From Lachnoclostridium sp. UBA7482 (GTDB taxonomy: Bacteria > Bacillota > Clostridia > Lachnospirales > Lachnospiraceae): DNA of 10,716 nt. The notes under the pieces were generated by a model. That model searched no databases. It was not told the DNA's origin and saw nothing but the letters and a program-made list of their open reading frames with translations. The stretch covers positions 3,302 through 14,017 of the forward strand of contig DLOO01000014.1 of NCBI GenBank assembly GCA_002479645.1, written 5' to 3'. Of this stretch, positions 1 to 7,340 are shown piece by piece (position 1 is the first letter of the stretch; each line of letters starts with the position of its first letter). A program made the position numbers and the translations under genes.

Positions 1-1
1 T

Positions 2-1627
2 ATGACTGCCCTGAAAGGATATACCCGTCAGGATCTTGTTAAGGACGTCGTTGCCGGTATCATCGTAGCAATTATTGCATTGCCGCTTTCCATTGCGCTG
101 GCAATTGCTTCCGGCGTCGGACCGGAGCAGGGTCTTTACACGGCGATTGTTGCCGGTTTTGTGATTGCGCTTCTCGGAGGAAGCCGTGTCAACATCTCCG
201 GACCGACGGCAGCATTTGCAACCATTGTTGCGGGTATTGTTGCACAGTATAAGATGGAGGGATTGGTACTCGCCACCATTATGGCAGGTATCATTCTGAT
301 TCTTATGGGTGTGTTCCGACTGGGTGTTTTAATCAAATACATCCCGTACACGATTACGACCGGATTTACCTCCGGTATCGCGATTACCATTGTCATCGGA
401 CAGATTAAGGATTTCCTTGGTCTTTCTTATCCGACGGGGACACAGAACGTAGAAACCAGTGAGAAATTCATGAATGTTGTGGAACACATTTCCACCTGGA
501 ACCGGCAGGCGCTTGTCGTAGGCACCCTTGGTCTTGCGATTTTGATTATCTGGCCGAGGATCAATAAGCTGATTCCGCCGTCGTTGATTGCGGTTATCGT
601 AGGCGTCCTTGTTGTAAAATTCGGTAAGCTGGAGGTTAATACCATCGGCGATCTTTATCAGATCAGCCGTAGTCTGCCGAAGTTTACCGTGCCCGGATTT
701 TCCTTTCCTATGGTAAAGGAGCTTCTTCCGAGTGCATTTACCATTGCGATTCTTGCAGGTATTGAATCCCTTCTGTCCTGCGTAGTTTCCGATGGTATGA
801 TCAGCAGCCGTCATAACAGTAACACCGAGCTGATCGCTCAGGGCGCCGGTAATATCTGCTCTGCAATGTTCGGCGGCATTCCTGCAACCGGTGCTATTGC
901 AAGAACTGCTGCAAATGTTAAGAACGGCGGCCGTACCCCGATTGCCGGTATGGTACATGCAGTTGTCCTGCTGCTGATTCTTGTTGTTTTGATGCCTTAT
1001 GCAGCGTTGATTCCGATGCCGATTATTGCAGCAATCCTTTTCATGGTTGCCTATAACATGAGTGAATGGAGACATTTTGCTGACATTTGCAAAACCGCAC
1101 CGAAGAGTGATATTATCGTATTGGTAATTACCTTTGTGCTTACTGTGGTATTTGATCTTGTTGTAGCAATCGAGGTGGGTATGCTCCTTGCAGCATTCCT
1201 CTTTATGAAGCGTATGGCTGAGGTTACCGAGGTTCGTAAATGGACCGATGTTGAGGCGGTCGGTGCAGACGATATTCACGGACTGAAATCCGTGCCGAAA
1301 AAGACGATGGTTTATGAAATCAACGGGCCGATGTTCTTTGCGGCAGCCGACAAGTTTGTGAAGATCCCGATTCAGGATAAGGAAAAGGTTCTGATTGTTC
1401 GTATGAGAAATGTTCCTGCAATGGATACAACAGCGCTTCGTAACCTGACGAATATCTATCATGCATGTGAGAAGCAGGGAATTATCATGATTCTTTCTCA
1501 TGTAAATGAGCAGCCGATGAAGGTTATGGCGAAGGCAGGGTTTGACAGGATGGTCGGACCGGAGAATTTTTGTGCCAATATTGACGTGGCATTGGAGCGT
1601 GCAGCCAAGCTGGTTGCAGCAGAATAG
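2..1627 (+). CDS. SulP family anion transporter with C-terminal STAS domain (5' end at window edge)
   Basis: This is an inner-membrane transporter of the SulP (SLC26-like) family, which moves sulfate, bicarbonate or other anions by proton or sodium symport; the substrate cannot be read from the sequence. Residues about 10-410 are a string of hydrophobic helices carrying family motifs: the ALPLSIALAIASGVGPEQGLY segment (26-46), SGPTAAF (66-72) and GGIPATGAIARTAAN (291-305). Residues about 435-535 form a cytoplasmic STAS domain with PAMDTT around D475. The 541 codons are slightly short of the usual 550-570. SulP proteins normally have a few residues before the KGYTRQD-like segment, so the ATG at position 2 may be internal and the true start may lie upstream. 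The stop codon overlaps the AGGAGG ribosome binding site of the next gene, so the two are probably co-transcribed. Confidence 0.93.
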   Translation: MTALKGYTRQDLVKDVVAGIIVAIIALPLSIALAIASGVGPEQGLYTAIVAGFVIALLGGSRVNISGPTAAFATIVAGIVAQYKMEGLVLATIMAGIILILMGVFRLGVLIKYIPYTITTGFTSGIAITIVIGQIKDFLGLSYPTGTQNVETSEKFMNVVEHISTWNRQALVVGTLGLAILIIWPRINKLIPPSLIAVIVGVLVVKFGKLEVNTIGDLYQISRSLPKFTVPGFSFPMVKELLPSAFTIAILAGIESLLSCVVSDGMISSRHNSNTELIAQGAGNICSAMFGGIPATGAIARTAANVKNGGRTPIAGMVHAVVLLLILVVLMPYAALIPMPIIAAILFMVAYNMSEWRHFADICKTAPKSDIIVLVITFVLTVVFDLVVAIEVGMLLAAFLFMKRMAEVTEVRKWTDVEAVGADDIHGLKSVPKKTMVYEINGPMFFAAADKFVKIPIQDKEKVLIVRMRNVPAMDTTALRNLTNIYHACEKQGIIMILSHVNEQPMKVMAKAGFDRMVGPENFCANIDVALERAAKLVAAE

Positions 1628-1640
1628 GAGGATGTGAGAT

Positions 1641-2411
1641 ATGGGAAAGTTTCGTTTTTATGTCACTATGGTAGTTTTATTCGTTCTGGGCTTGGTTGGT
1701 GTAACCAAGGGCTTGAGGGACCTTCGCGGAACGAATGGTGCAGTTAACTTCAATGAAATGGATTACGATGCATTGAAGGAGGGGATGTATGTAAGGGGTA
1801 CTACCGATATGGTTGTGGATTATTACTGTGAAGAGAAAACAACCAAAAACGGTGCGACGTCAACCGCACGCTGGTATTTGATTCCTTACTCTAACGATAC
1901 GGAAACCTACCGTTTCATCGCTGTTAAGGTTTTCGATAAAATGATTCCGGACTATGAGAAGGTTGTAGACGATACCGAAGCATACAATTCCGGCGAGGTT
2001 GCCAAGCTGAGCTACGAGTTAAAGGTAAACGGCGAGGTAAAGGCCTGCGAGGGCGACGTGAAGAAGTATCTGAATGAGTACATTGCCGAGGTCGAGAAGG
2101 AAACCGGGGAAAGCTGGGACGGCGTATTTGCACCGTATTATATTCAGATGGTTCATACCGGTTCATCAAAGGTTGTTATCGGTATCTGTTCCGCGATGGT
2201 GGTAATCAGTGCGGCGGTACTTATTTTCTCTTTTATTAAGGCCAGAAAAGAGAAGGCAAGCTACGATACTTACAGCAGCGAGACCGGTTACAGCAGCTCT
2301 GCATACGACCAGCCGACCCCTGCGGCACAGCCGATGGACGAGCTGGATAAAATTCTTGCCGATGCGGATGCGCAGGTGCAAAAGGATGACGACAATCCCT
2401 ATCAGTATTGA
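1641..2411 (+). CDS. Unrecognised membrane protein with two transmembrane helices
   Basis: I cannot assign a function. The 256-residue product has a hydrophobic helix at about 6-22, a charged, probably extracytoplasmic domain of about 150 residues (25-174) and a second helix at about 175-198. A cytoplasmic tail follows, rich in Ser, Tyr and Ala, then an acidic helix (PMDELDKILADADAQ) and the end DDDNPYQY. The central domain contains two cysteines (C63, C136) that could form a disulfide. The start is well supported: AGGAGG at 1626-1631 lies 9 nt before the ATG and overlaps the stop codon of the SulP gene, with a 13-nt intergenic gap. An accessory role for the transporter is possible but rests only on operon position. 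Base composition matches its neighbours. Confidence 0.88.
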   Translation: MGKFRFYVTMVVLFVLGLVGVTKGLRDLRGTNGAVNFNEMDYDALKEGMYVRGTTDMVVDYYCEEKTTKNGATSTARWYLIPYSNDTETYRFIAVKVFDKMIPDYEKVVDDTEAYNSGEVAKLSYELKVNGEVKACEGDVKKYLNEYIAEVEKETGESWDGVFAPYYIQMVHTGSSKVVIGICSAMVVISAAVLIFSFIKARKEKASYDTYSSETGYSSSAYDQPTPAAQPMDELDKILADADAQVQKDDDNPYQY

Positions 2412-2429
2412 TTGAAAACGGTTTGCAGG

Positions 2430-2464
2430 GCGACTGTGCAGAAAATTCTGCATGGTCGCTTTTT
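2430..2464 (+). terminator. Intrinsic terminator after the SulP operon
   Basis: GCGACTGTGCAGA pairs with the complementary arm ending GGTCGC through about 13 bp, including two G-T wobbles, with a very short A-rich loop. Five T residues follow at 2460-2464. It begins 18 nt after the stop codon of the preceding gene. Confidence 0.8.
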
Positions 2465-2469
2465 CCTTG

Positions 2470-2498
2470 TTGTTTCTTGATGAAAAATGTGCTATACT
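2470..2498 (+). promoter_or_regulatory. Sigma-A type promoter for nfnAB
   Basis: A -35 box TTGTTT (2470-2475) is separated by 17 bp from a -10 box TATACT (2493-2498). The -10 is preceded by TGC, giving an extended -10 element. Transcription should start near 2505, leaving a leader of under 40 nt before the ATG at 2542. AAGGAGG at 2529-2535 is the ribosome binding site. The promoter begins right behind the preceding terminator, which fits a new transcription unit. Confidence 0.72.
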
Positions 2499-2541
2499 CA
2501 AAAATCAGGAGTGATACATTTTATCTATAAGGAGGTTTTCC

Positions 2542-3429
2542 ATGTATAAGATTTTAAGAGCGGAGGAGCTTACAAACAACATTTTTCTCATGGTTGTAGA
2601 AGCGAAACGAGCAGCAAAGAATTGTCTGCCCGGTCAGTTCGTTATTGTACGTTCTCACACAGATGCTGAGCGTATCCCGCTTACCATTTGTGATTATGAT
2701 AGAGAACAGGGAACGATTACGATCGTATTTCAGATTGTCGGGGAAGGCAGCCTGCGTCTTTCCAAGATGAAGGCGGGAGATGCTTTCCGGGATTTCGTAG
2801 GACCCCTTGGATGCCCTTCCGAGTTCTGCAAGACCCCGATCGAGGAGCTTCGCGGGAAGAAGATTCTCTTCGTAGCCGGCGGCGTTGGTACCGCACCGGT
2901 ATATCCCCAGGTAAAATGGTTGAAGGAGCAGGGGGTTCCCGCTGACGTTATCGTTGGTGCGAAGTCCCACAGCTTCCTGATTCTTGAGGACGAGATGAAG
3001 GCGGTTGCCGAGAATTTATATATTACTACCGATGACGGTTCCTACGGCAGAAGCGGTATGGTAACCAAGTGTATCGAGGATTTGGTTGCCGAGGGCAAGC
3101 AGTATGACGTCTGTGTAGCAATCGGTCCGATGATTATGATGAAGTTCTGCTGTCTGACGACGAAGAAGCTTGGTATCCCGACGATTGTTTCCATGAACCC
3201 GATTATGGTTGACGGAACCGGCATGTGCGGCGGATGCCGTCTGACCGTTGGCGGCGAAGTAAAATTCGCATGTGTTGACGGACCGGAATTTGACGGACAT
3301 CTGGTGGATTTCGACCAGGCTATGAAGCGCAGCCAGATTTACAAGACTGTTGAAGGACGGAAATATCTTGCAGCTGTTGAGGGCGACACACATCACGGCG
3401 GCTGCGGAAATTGCGGAGGTGACAAATAA
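2542..3429 (+). CDS. nfnA: NADH-dependent reduced ferredoxin:NADP+ oxidoreductase, small subunit NfnA
   Basis: This is the small subunit of the cytoplasmic electron-bifurcating NfnAB complex, which reversibly couples oxidation of NADH and reduced ferredoxin to reduction of two NADP+. The N-terminal FAD domain carries R44-IPLT and GEGS (67-70), and the NAD-binding domain carries GGVGTAP (113-119). Near the C-terminus lie D224, C229, C232 and C244. This Asp plus three Cys pattern is the known ligand set of the NfnA [2Fe-2S] cluster. The extreme C-terminus has another CGNC (288-291). At 295 residues it has the expected length. The family resembles dihydroorotate dehydrogenase electron-transfer subunits (PyrK) and is often annotated sulfide dehydrogenase-like. 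The immediately following NfnB partner, overlapping by one base, supports the Nfn assignment. A strong AAGGAGG precedes the ATG. Confidence 0.9.
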   Translation: MYKILRAEELTNNIFLMVVEAKRAAKNCLPGQFVIVRSHTDAERIPLTICDYDREQGTITIVFQIVGEGSLRLSKMKAGDAFRDFVGPLGCPSEFCKTPIEELRGKKILFVAGGVGTAPVYPQVKWLKEQGVPADVIVGAKSHSFLILEDEMKAVAENLYITTDDGSYGRSGMVTKCIEDLVAEGKQYDVCVAIGPMIMMKFCCLTTKKLGIPTIVSMNPIMVDGTGMCGGCRLTVGGEVKFACVDGPEFDGHLVDFDQAMKRSQIYKTVEGRKYLAAVEGDTHHGGCGNCGGDK

Positions 3430-4814
3430 TGGACATGACCAGGAAAGTTCCGGTGCGCGAACAGGATCCGCAGGTACGCGCTGCCAATTTTGAAGAAGTA
3501 TGTTTGGGTTACAATGCAGAAGAGGCTATGCTTGAGGCAAGCCGCTGTTTAGAGTGTAAGAAGCCTTTGTGCGTACAGGGATGTCCTGTATCCATTGATA
3601 TTCCCGGATTTATCTCCAAGATTAAAACCGGCGAATTTGCAGAGGCATTTAAGGTGCTTGGGGATGCCAGCGCCCTTCCGGCAATCTGCGGACGTGTATG
3701 TCCTCAGGAGAGCCAGTGTGAAGGCAAGTGTATCCGCGGTATCAAGACCGAGCCTGTTTCTATCGGTAAGCTTGAGCGTTTCACCGCTGACTGGGCAAGA
3801 GAGCAGGGCATTAAGCCGGAGGCGCCCGGTGAGAAGAAGGGCAAGAAGGTTGCTGTTATCGGTTCCGGTCCTGCAGGTCTTACCTGTGCCGGCGACCTTG
3901 CGAAGATGGGCTACGATGTAACCATTTTTGAAGCGCTGCATGAGGCAGGCGGCGTATTGGTTTACGGTATTCCGGAGTTCCGTCTTCCGAAGGAAGAGGT
4001 CGTTAAGAAGGAAATTGCAAATCTCCTTTCTCTTGGCGTAACTATCGAGACCAATGTTATTATTGGAAAGACCACAACCGTTGACGAGCTGATGGACGAA
4101 GAAGGCTTCGAGGCTGTATTTATCGGTTCCGGCGCCGGACTTCCGAAGTTCATGGGTATCCCGGGCGAGCAGGCAAACGGTGTATTCTCCGCAAATGAGT
4201 ACCTGACAAGAAGCAACCTGATGAAGGCATTCAGCGAGGCGTCTCCGACTCCGATTATGAGAGCGAAGAAGGTTGCCGTTGTCGGCGGCGGCAACGTAGC
4301 AATGGATGCTGCAAGAACCGCGCTTCGTCTCGGCGCTGAGACGCATATCGTATATCGTCGTAGTGAGTCCGAGCTTCCCGCCCGTGTGGAAGAAGTTCAT
4401 CATGCAAAGGAAGAGGGTATCATTTTCGATCTTCTCACTAATCCTACCGAGATTATTGCGGATGAGAAGGGCTGGGTATGCGGTATTAAGTGTGTTCGTA
4501 TGGAGCTTGGCGAGCCGGATGCATCCGGTCGAAGACGTCCGGTTGTTATTCCGGATTCGGAGTTCGTTATGGATGTGGATATGGTTATCATGTCTCTTGG
4601 AACTTCCCCGAACCCGCTTCTTACTTCTACGACCGAGGGTCTTGACGTTACCCGTCACGGCTGTATCGTAGCAAATGAAGAGAACGGTCAAACCTCCCGT
4701 CCGGGTGTATTTGCCGGCGGCGATGCAGTTACCGGTGCAGCTACCGTAATTCTTGCAATGGGTGCAGGTAAGGCAGCAGCAAAGGGCATCGATGAGTACC
4801 TTTCCAATAAATAA
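3429..4814 (+). CDS. nfnB: NADH-dependent reduced ferredoxin:NADP+ oxidoreductase, large subunit NfnB (GltD/GltA-like)
   Basis: This is the large, bifurcating-flavin subunit of NfnAB; such genes are often annotated as glutamate synthase small subunit or NADPH-dependent glutamate synthase. The N-terminal domain has two cysteine clusters, C40/C43/C48/C52 and C87/C91/C97/C101, for two [4Fe-4S] clusters. An FAD-binding Rossmann fold follows with GSGPAG (145-150), then an NADP-binding fold with GGGNVAMDAA starting at G286. The C-terminal flavin motif is GGDAVTGAAT from G430. The length of 461 residues is typical. No large glutamate synthase subunit is adjacent and an NfnA-type partner is, so NfnB is preferred over GltD. 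The start ATG shares one base with the nfnA stop (TAATG), and GGAGGTGA at 3415-3422 inside nfnA serves as its ribosome binding site, indicating translational coupling. A second Met two codons later is possible. Confidence 0.9.
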   Translation: MDMTRKVPVREQDPQVRAANFEEVCLGYNAEEAMLEASRCLECKKPLCVQGCPVSIDIPGFISKIKTGEFAEAFKVLGDASALPAICGRVCPQESQCEGKCIRGIKTEPVSIGKLERFTADWAREQGIKPEAPGEKKGKKVAVIGSGPAGLTCAGDLAKMGYDVTIFEALHEAGGVLVYGIPEFRLPKEEVVKKEIANLLSLGVTIETNVIIGKTTTVDELMDEEGFEAVFIGSGAGLPKFMGIPGEQANGVFSANEYLTRSNLMKAFSEASPTPIMRAKKVAVVGGGNVAMDAARTALRLGAETHIVYRRSESELPARVEEVHHAKEEGIIFDLLTNPTEIIADEKGWVCGIKCVRMELGEPDASGRRRPVVIPDSEFVMDVDMVIMSLGTSPNPLLTSTTEGLDVTRHGCIVANEENGQTSRPGVFAGGDAVTGAATVILAMGAGKAAAKGIDEYLSNK

Positions 4815-4867
4815 TTAAGAAACCAATGTACCGGCGCGGGAAAGACAGGCGCGCATAAAGAAGGATA

Positions 4868-4909
4868 GCCCGAAAGCAACTGGAAAAAATGCTTTCGGGC
4901 TTAGTTTTT
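4868..4909 (+). terminator. Intrinsic terminator of nfnAB
   Basis: GCCCGAAAGCA (4868-4878) and TGCTTTCGGGC (4890-4900) form a perfect 11-bp stem with an 11-nt loop, followed by TTAGTTTTT. It lies 54 nt beyond the nfnB stop. The short sequence before it (4815-4867) holds no gene. The A+T-rich minus-strand cassette begins just beyond this hairpin. Confidence 0.9.
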
Positions 4910-4927
4910 GTGCCGTTCGGTTCTCGC

Positions 4928-5017
4928 TTACAACTGTGCTTCTGTACATACACGACAGTTACAACATGCTCTTGGCGTGCTGACACAACCGCCGGAACCA
5001 AGTATTATTACATTCAT
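4928..5017 (-). pseudogene. Remnant of an MBL-fold metallo-hydrolase gene (N-terminal 29 codons only)
   Basis: Read leftwards from the ATG at 5017, a 29-codon frame begins MNVIILGSGG and continues CVSTPRACCNCRVCTEAQL to a TAA at 4928. This resembles the first strand and conserved TPR...C.C..C segment at the start of PhnP-like MBL-fold hydrolases, which are normally some 250 residues long. The zinc-binding HxHxDH motif and everything after it are absent. Just past the stop, the same frame reads ARTE, which may echo the ARTG segment that follows in the family. The reading start is credible: GAGG precedes the ATG, and the start lies 21 nt after the stop of the peptidase E-like gene. The 3' part was apparently lost where the cassette meets the nfnB terminator. 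The family assignment is from memory of the motif. Confidence 0.62.
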
Positions 5018-5032
5018 ATTCGGTTGCCTCGT
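5012..5032 (-). repeat. Start-region repeat, copy 1 (ribosome binding site and ATG of the MBL remnant)
   Basis: On the minus strand this reads CGAGGCAACCGAATATG, where the final ATG is the start codon of the MBL remnant. The 17-nt core (5015-5031) is identical to 6172-6188, and similarity extends to about 21 nt with two mismatches. It provides the GAGG ribosome binding site. Confidence 0.8.
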
Positions 5033-5038
5033 TTTATT

Positions 5039-5608
5039 TTATTCAAAAATGATAATATTATTTTGATGAAATGAAATTGCCTGTTTGTTACCCAGCTTTA
5101 TACGTTCTTTTCTATCCGGTTCATATAATCCTGTTTTTTCACGGATTTCCTCAGCACAATGAACATCCAGCCTACATGTTAGCAATCCTAAGTTATCAGG
5201 CATATTATTTGCGAAAATGATACTTCCTGCACTTACTCCGATTACAATTCCGTTGGCTGCTATAAAATCTAAAAGCCGGTTCCTAAAATTATTTTCATTT
5301 ATCCTTTTTAGCAAATAGTCCGGACTTCCGCCACACAAATATATTACGTCAAAAGAATTACGAATATTATTTTCTAATTCATCATGTAAATCATATACAA
5401 ATATATTTTCACGCCTTATACCACACTTTATTAAATCATTTAAGCATTTTGGAAGTACGTCAATGGCATCAGGCGAATTTGCAGCCGTAGGAATAAACAT
5501 AGCCTTAATTTCAGAGGGAGATTTGGGGAGCATATCAATAAATGCTTTTTCAATCGTTTTAGTCTCCAATCCACAAGAAGTGAGTAATACATTCATATCG
5601 TTTGCCAT
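5039..5608 (-). CDS. Peptidase E (S51)-like protein, type 1 glutamine amidotransferase-like fold
   Basis: The 189-residue product resembles the dipeptidase E/S51 group, cytoplasmic serine peptidases that cleave N-terminal Asp from dipeptides; many clostridial members have no tested substrate. The nucleophile elbow is GVSAGS (124-129), with S126 the likely catalytic serine. The CGGSPDYLL segment (92-100) corresponds to the GGNT-type loop, and H150, about 24 residues after the serine, is the likely histidine. It is slightly shorter than typical members (205-230 residues), so the C-terminal end may be trimmed, but the frame is open throughout. GCGAGG precedes the ATG. It lies 32 nt after the nitroreductase stop and 21 nt before the MBL remnant, fitting one leftward transcript. 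Composition is A+T-rich, unlike the flanking genes. Confidence 0.83.
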   Translation of the reverse strand: MANDMNVLLTSCGLETKTIEKAFIDMLPKSPSEIKAMFIPTAANSPDAIDVLPKCLNDLIKCGIRRENIFVYDLHDELENNIRNSFDVIYLCGGSPDYLLKRINENNFRNRLLDFIAANGIVIGVSAGSIIFANNMPDNLGLLTCRLDVHCAEEIREKTGLYEPDRKERIKLGNKQAISFHQNNIIIFE

Positions 5609-5640
5609 ATATTTTTACCTCGCAAAATTTGAAGTTATAA

Positions 5641-6174
5641 CTACATACTTTTACCGAACCCGTTAAACCATGCCCTGCTTTCAAACGGTTTTTTTGCTGT
5701 TTGACGTGTTTCTTCGTCAGGTTTTCCTACAGGTAATATACATACAACCTTGTATTCGTCAGGTATATTCATGTGCTTAGCAATCTTTCCGGCTATATCG
5801 TCATCATCGGTAATATGTCCTTCATACCAACAACTCTCATATCCGAGCGCTTTAATCGCTAACAGCATATTTTCGATAGCGGCACTATAATCCTGAATAT
5901 TAAAGCATTTATCTCTGTATGCAAATATTTTTTGTGTAAGAACCAAAATAAAAGCAGGCGCGGTCTCGGCAATCGGAGGTATAATCAATGATTTTAATTC
6001 ATCTAACAGCTCTGTATCATCAACTGCTATAAACGAAGTTGTTTGCTTATTACATCCAGATGGCGCGAGTATTCCGGCCTCGAGTATTTTTATTAAATCA
6101 GTTTTTGGAATGGGAGTGCTTTTATATTTTCCCCGATAACTTGTTCTGTTTCTTATCGTATCAAATGTATCCAT
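5641..6174 (-). CDS. Nitroreductase family FMN-dependent oxidoreductase
   Basis: This is a small cytoplasmic flavoprotein of the nitroreductase superfamily, which uses NAD(P)H to reduce nitro-aromatics, quinones or other electron acceptors; the natural substrate is unknown. The N-terminal IRNRTSYR segment (7-14) is the FMN phosphate-binding region, and APSGCNKQT (37-45) is the conserved flavin loop. DYSAAIENMLLAIKALGYESCWYEG (from D95) is the dimer-interface helix with the second flavin contact. VGKPDEE (149-155) and KKPFESRAWF near the C-terminus are also typical. The 177 residues match the short members of the family. The start is set by GAGG in the repeated segment 6172-6188, which ends exactly in this ATG. 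It starts 29 nt after the repaired end of the GNAT gene. Confidence 0.9.
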   Translation of the reverse strand: MDTFDTIRNRTSYRGKYKSTPIPKTDLIKILEAGILAPSGCNKQTTSFIAVDDTELLDELKSLIIPPIAETAPAFILVLTQKIFAYRDKCFNIQDYSAAIENMLLAIKALGYESCWYEGHITDDDDIAGKIAKHMNIPDEYKVVCILPVGKPDEETRQTAKKPFESRAWFNGFGKSM

Positions 6175-6189
6175 ATTCGGTTGCCTCGC
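6169..6189 (-). repeat. Start-region repeat, copy 2 (ribosome binding site and ATG of the nitroreductase)
   Basis: On the minus strand this again reads CGAGGCAACCGAATATG and ends in the nitroreductase start codon. It is identical over 17 nt to 5015-5031. The two downstream genes are unrelated, so the identity stops at the coding sequence. Confidence 0.8.
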
Positions 6190-6203
6190 TTACAAACAGG
6201 AAA

Positions 6204-6269
6204 TTATAAGATTTTCAAATAAATGCATATCTCTTTTCCATTATCCTTCTTATATTCTCTATCCAATTC
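6204..6269 (-). pseudogene. Detached C-terminal tail of the GNAT acetyltransferase (frameshift)
   Basis: Immediately past the premature TGA at 6268-6270, the -1 shifted frame reads ELDREYKKDNGKEICIYLKIL and then TAA at 6204-6206. This is the usual closing strand of a GNAT domain (KLGF-E... NGKEICIYLK). Removing one base from the run of four G and four T (plus-strand 6270-6277) joins it to the preceding 124 codons and gives a protein of about 145 residues. The defect is either a real frameshift or a homopolymer sequencing error. Confidence 0.75.
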
Positions 6270-6642
6270 AAAACCCCAATTTTTTATGCATTTTTCTACT
6301 TGCAAGATTCCCTATCGCAACACTATCGGATATAATTCGATATCCTTTTTCTTTGGCGATTTTCTCTGCGAGCAACATAGCACTATAGCCATATCCTTTT
6401 GTTCTATATTTCTCACGAATATCGACACCAAAACTTGCAATGTGTTGCGAATGAGCAAAAATTGAAATAAACCCTACACATTCTTCATTTTCTATAATAG
6501 AAAACATTTCATAATATTTTCCACCATTGAACTGCTCCTTTGAAGCTTTCAACATTTCCAGTCTATTAGTCTCACTCGCAGTTTCAAATTGTGTTCCTGA
6601 AAAATATGAAAAATCCGTTCTTTCCAATGCTCTCAAAAGCAT
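6268..6642 (-). CDS. GNAT family N-acetyltransferase, truncated by a frameshift at the C-terminus
   Basis: The product is a GCN5-related acetyltransferase that moves an acetyl group from acetyl-CoA to an amine; the acceptor cannot be predicted. After an N-terminal MLLRALERTDFSYF strand and helix, residues 54-74 form the central strands. R80-TKGYG-Y (80-86) is the acetyl-CoA pyrophosphate loop (R/QxxGxG/A), and N112 through KKLGF (120-124) is the closing motif. The frame stops right at KLGF, whereas the family continues for about 20 more residues; that tail is present in another frame at 6204-6269. AAGGTGG at the end of the preceding C39-like gene serves as ribosome binding site, and only 5 nt separate that gene's stop from this ATG, so the two are tightly coupled. 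Confidence 0.83.
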   Translation of the reverse strand: MLLRALERTDFSYFSGTQFETASETNRLEMLKASKEQFNGGKYYEMFSIIENEECVGFISIFAHSQHIASFGVDIREKYRTKGYGYSAMLLAEKIAKEKGYRIISDSVAIGNLASRKMHKKLGF

Positions 6643-6647
6643 TGTTC

Positions 6648-7271
6648 TTATCCCACCTTAATTATACTGAAAAATGTATGTGTATATAATGGCATCTTTA
6701 ACATTGAAGTGTTCCACAATATCTTAAAATCCTCATTGCAAATTTTTCTATTATATGTATTTTCATTACAATTAACTAATTCAGCAAATGACTCTGCTAT
6801 AAAAATGTTGTTTTCATCGTATCCTACTACTGGAACAAAATGTAACCAGTTTTTATCTTTCCTTGTTTTAATTAATACAATAACAGGTGTTCCCTTACTT
6901 ACCTCATTTCTTAAAGCGTGCAAATTTCCAACACAATATTTCACATTAAATCCATATTTTTCTAACATTCTTTTTACTTCCTTCGGATATACACACCCAG
7001 TATTCGATTTATTCGGCAATTTAGCATAGATTTCATCACCATTTACAGATATACCATAGTGTCGTAAAATATATGCGATTGAATATCCGGAACACGAGTT
7101 GCCTGTTTGAATGTCAATACAATTTTCCTTCGTAATCATAAAAAAAGGTTTTTTACTCTTTTTCGAGAATTTCAATTTATTAATGTTCCCCATTAAAATA
7201 ATATTTACAATGCTTATAATTATAAAAGTATTTATGAATGTACCTATTGTCTGCCAAACAAGCCACTGCAT
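6648..7271 (-). CDS. Membrane-anchored C39-like cysteine peptidase
   Basis: The 207-residue product starts with one transmembrane helix (about 8-28), then a basic linker (NKLKFSKKSKK) and a papain-like C39-type domain. Q55 and C60 in QTGNSCSGYS fit the oxyanion-hole Gln and nucleophilic Cys. H144 in HFVPVVGYD fits the catalytic His, and E160 or a nearby residue may be the third member. C39 domains best known from ABC transporters cut double-glycine leader peptides of bacteriocins, but this one has no transporter domains and no obvious peptide substrate gene beside it. The basic residues after the helix suggest, by the positive-inside rule, that the domain faces the cytoplasm. GGAGGTGA lies 6 nt before the ATG. 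A TATACT at 7317-7322 (minus strand) could be a -10 box, but no good -35 is seen. Confidence 0.75.
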   Translation of the reverse strand: MQWLVWQTIGTFINTFIIISIVNIILMGNINKLKFSKKSKKPFFMITKENCIDIQTGNSCSGYSIAYILRHYGISVNGDEIYAKLPNKSNTGCVYPKEVKRMLEKYGFNVKYCVGNLHALRNEVSKGTPVIVLIKTRKDKNWLHFVPVVGYDENNIFIAESFAELVNCNENTYNRKICNEDFKILWNTSMLKMPLYTHTFFSIIKVG

Positions 7272-7340
7272 TTCAAATCACCTCCAATCGCATAAATTCC
7301 GGTTTTGATTTGCCTTAGTATAATCCCCCCGCTTTTATAT

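Noticed and set aside
329..1501. 390-codon open frame on the minus strand opposite the SulP gene
   Set aside because: Shadow of the transporter; a soluble His/Cys/Asn-rich translation with no domain logic.
3549..4691. 380-codon open frame on the minus strand opposite nfnB
   Set aside because: Shadow of nfnB; no ribosome binding site and a low-complexity, Arg/Asn-rich translation.
4741..5001. 86-codon minus-strand frame across the nfnB terminator
   Set aside because: It lies in a different frame from the MBL remnant, runs antisense through the nfnB 3' end and its hairpin, and has no ribosome binding site.
5012..6189. Integron-like attachment sites between the cassette genes
   Set aside because: The shared 17-nt segment is not palindromic, lacks the attC core-site layout, and coincides with ribosome binding sites and start codons.
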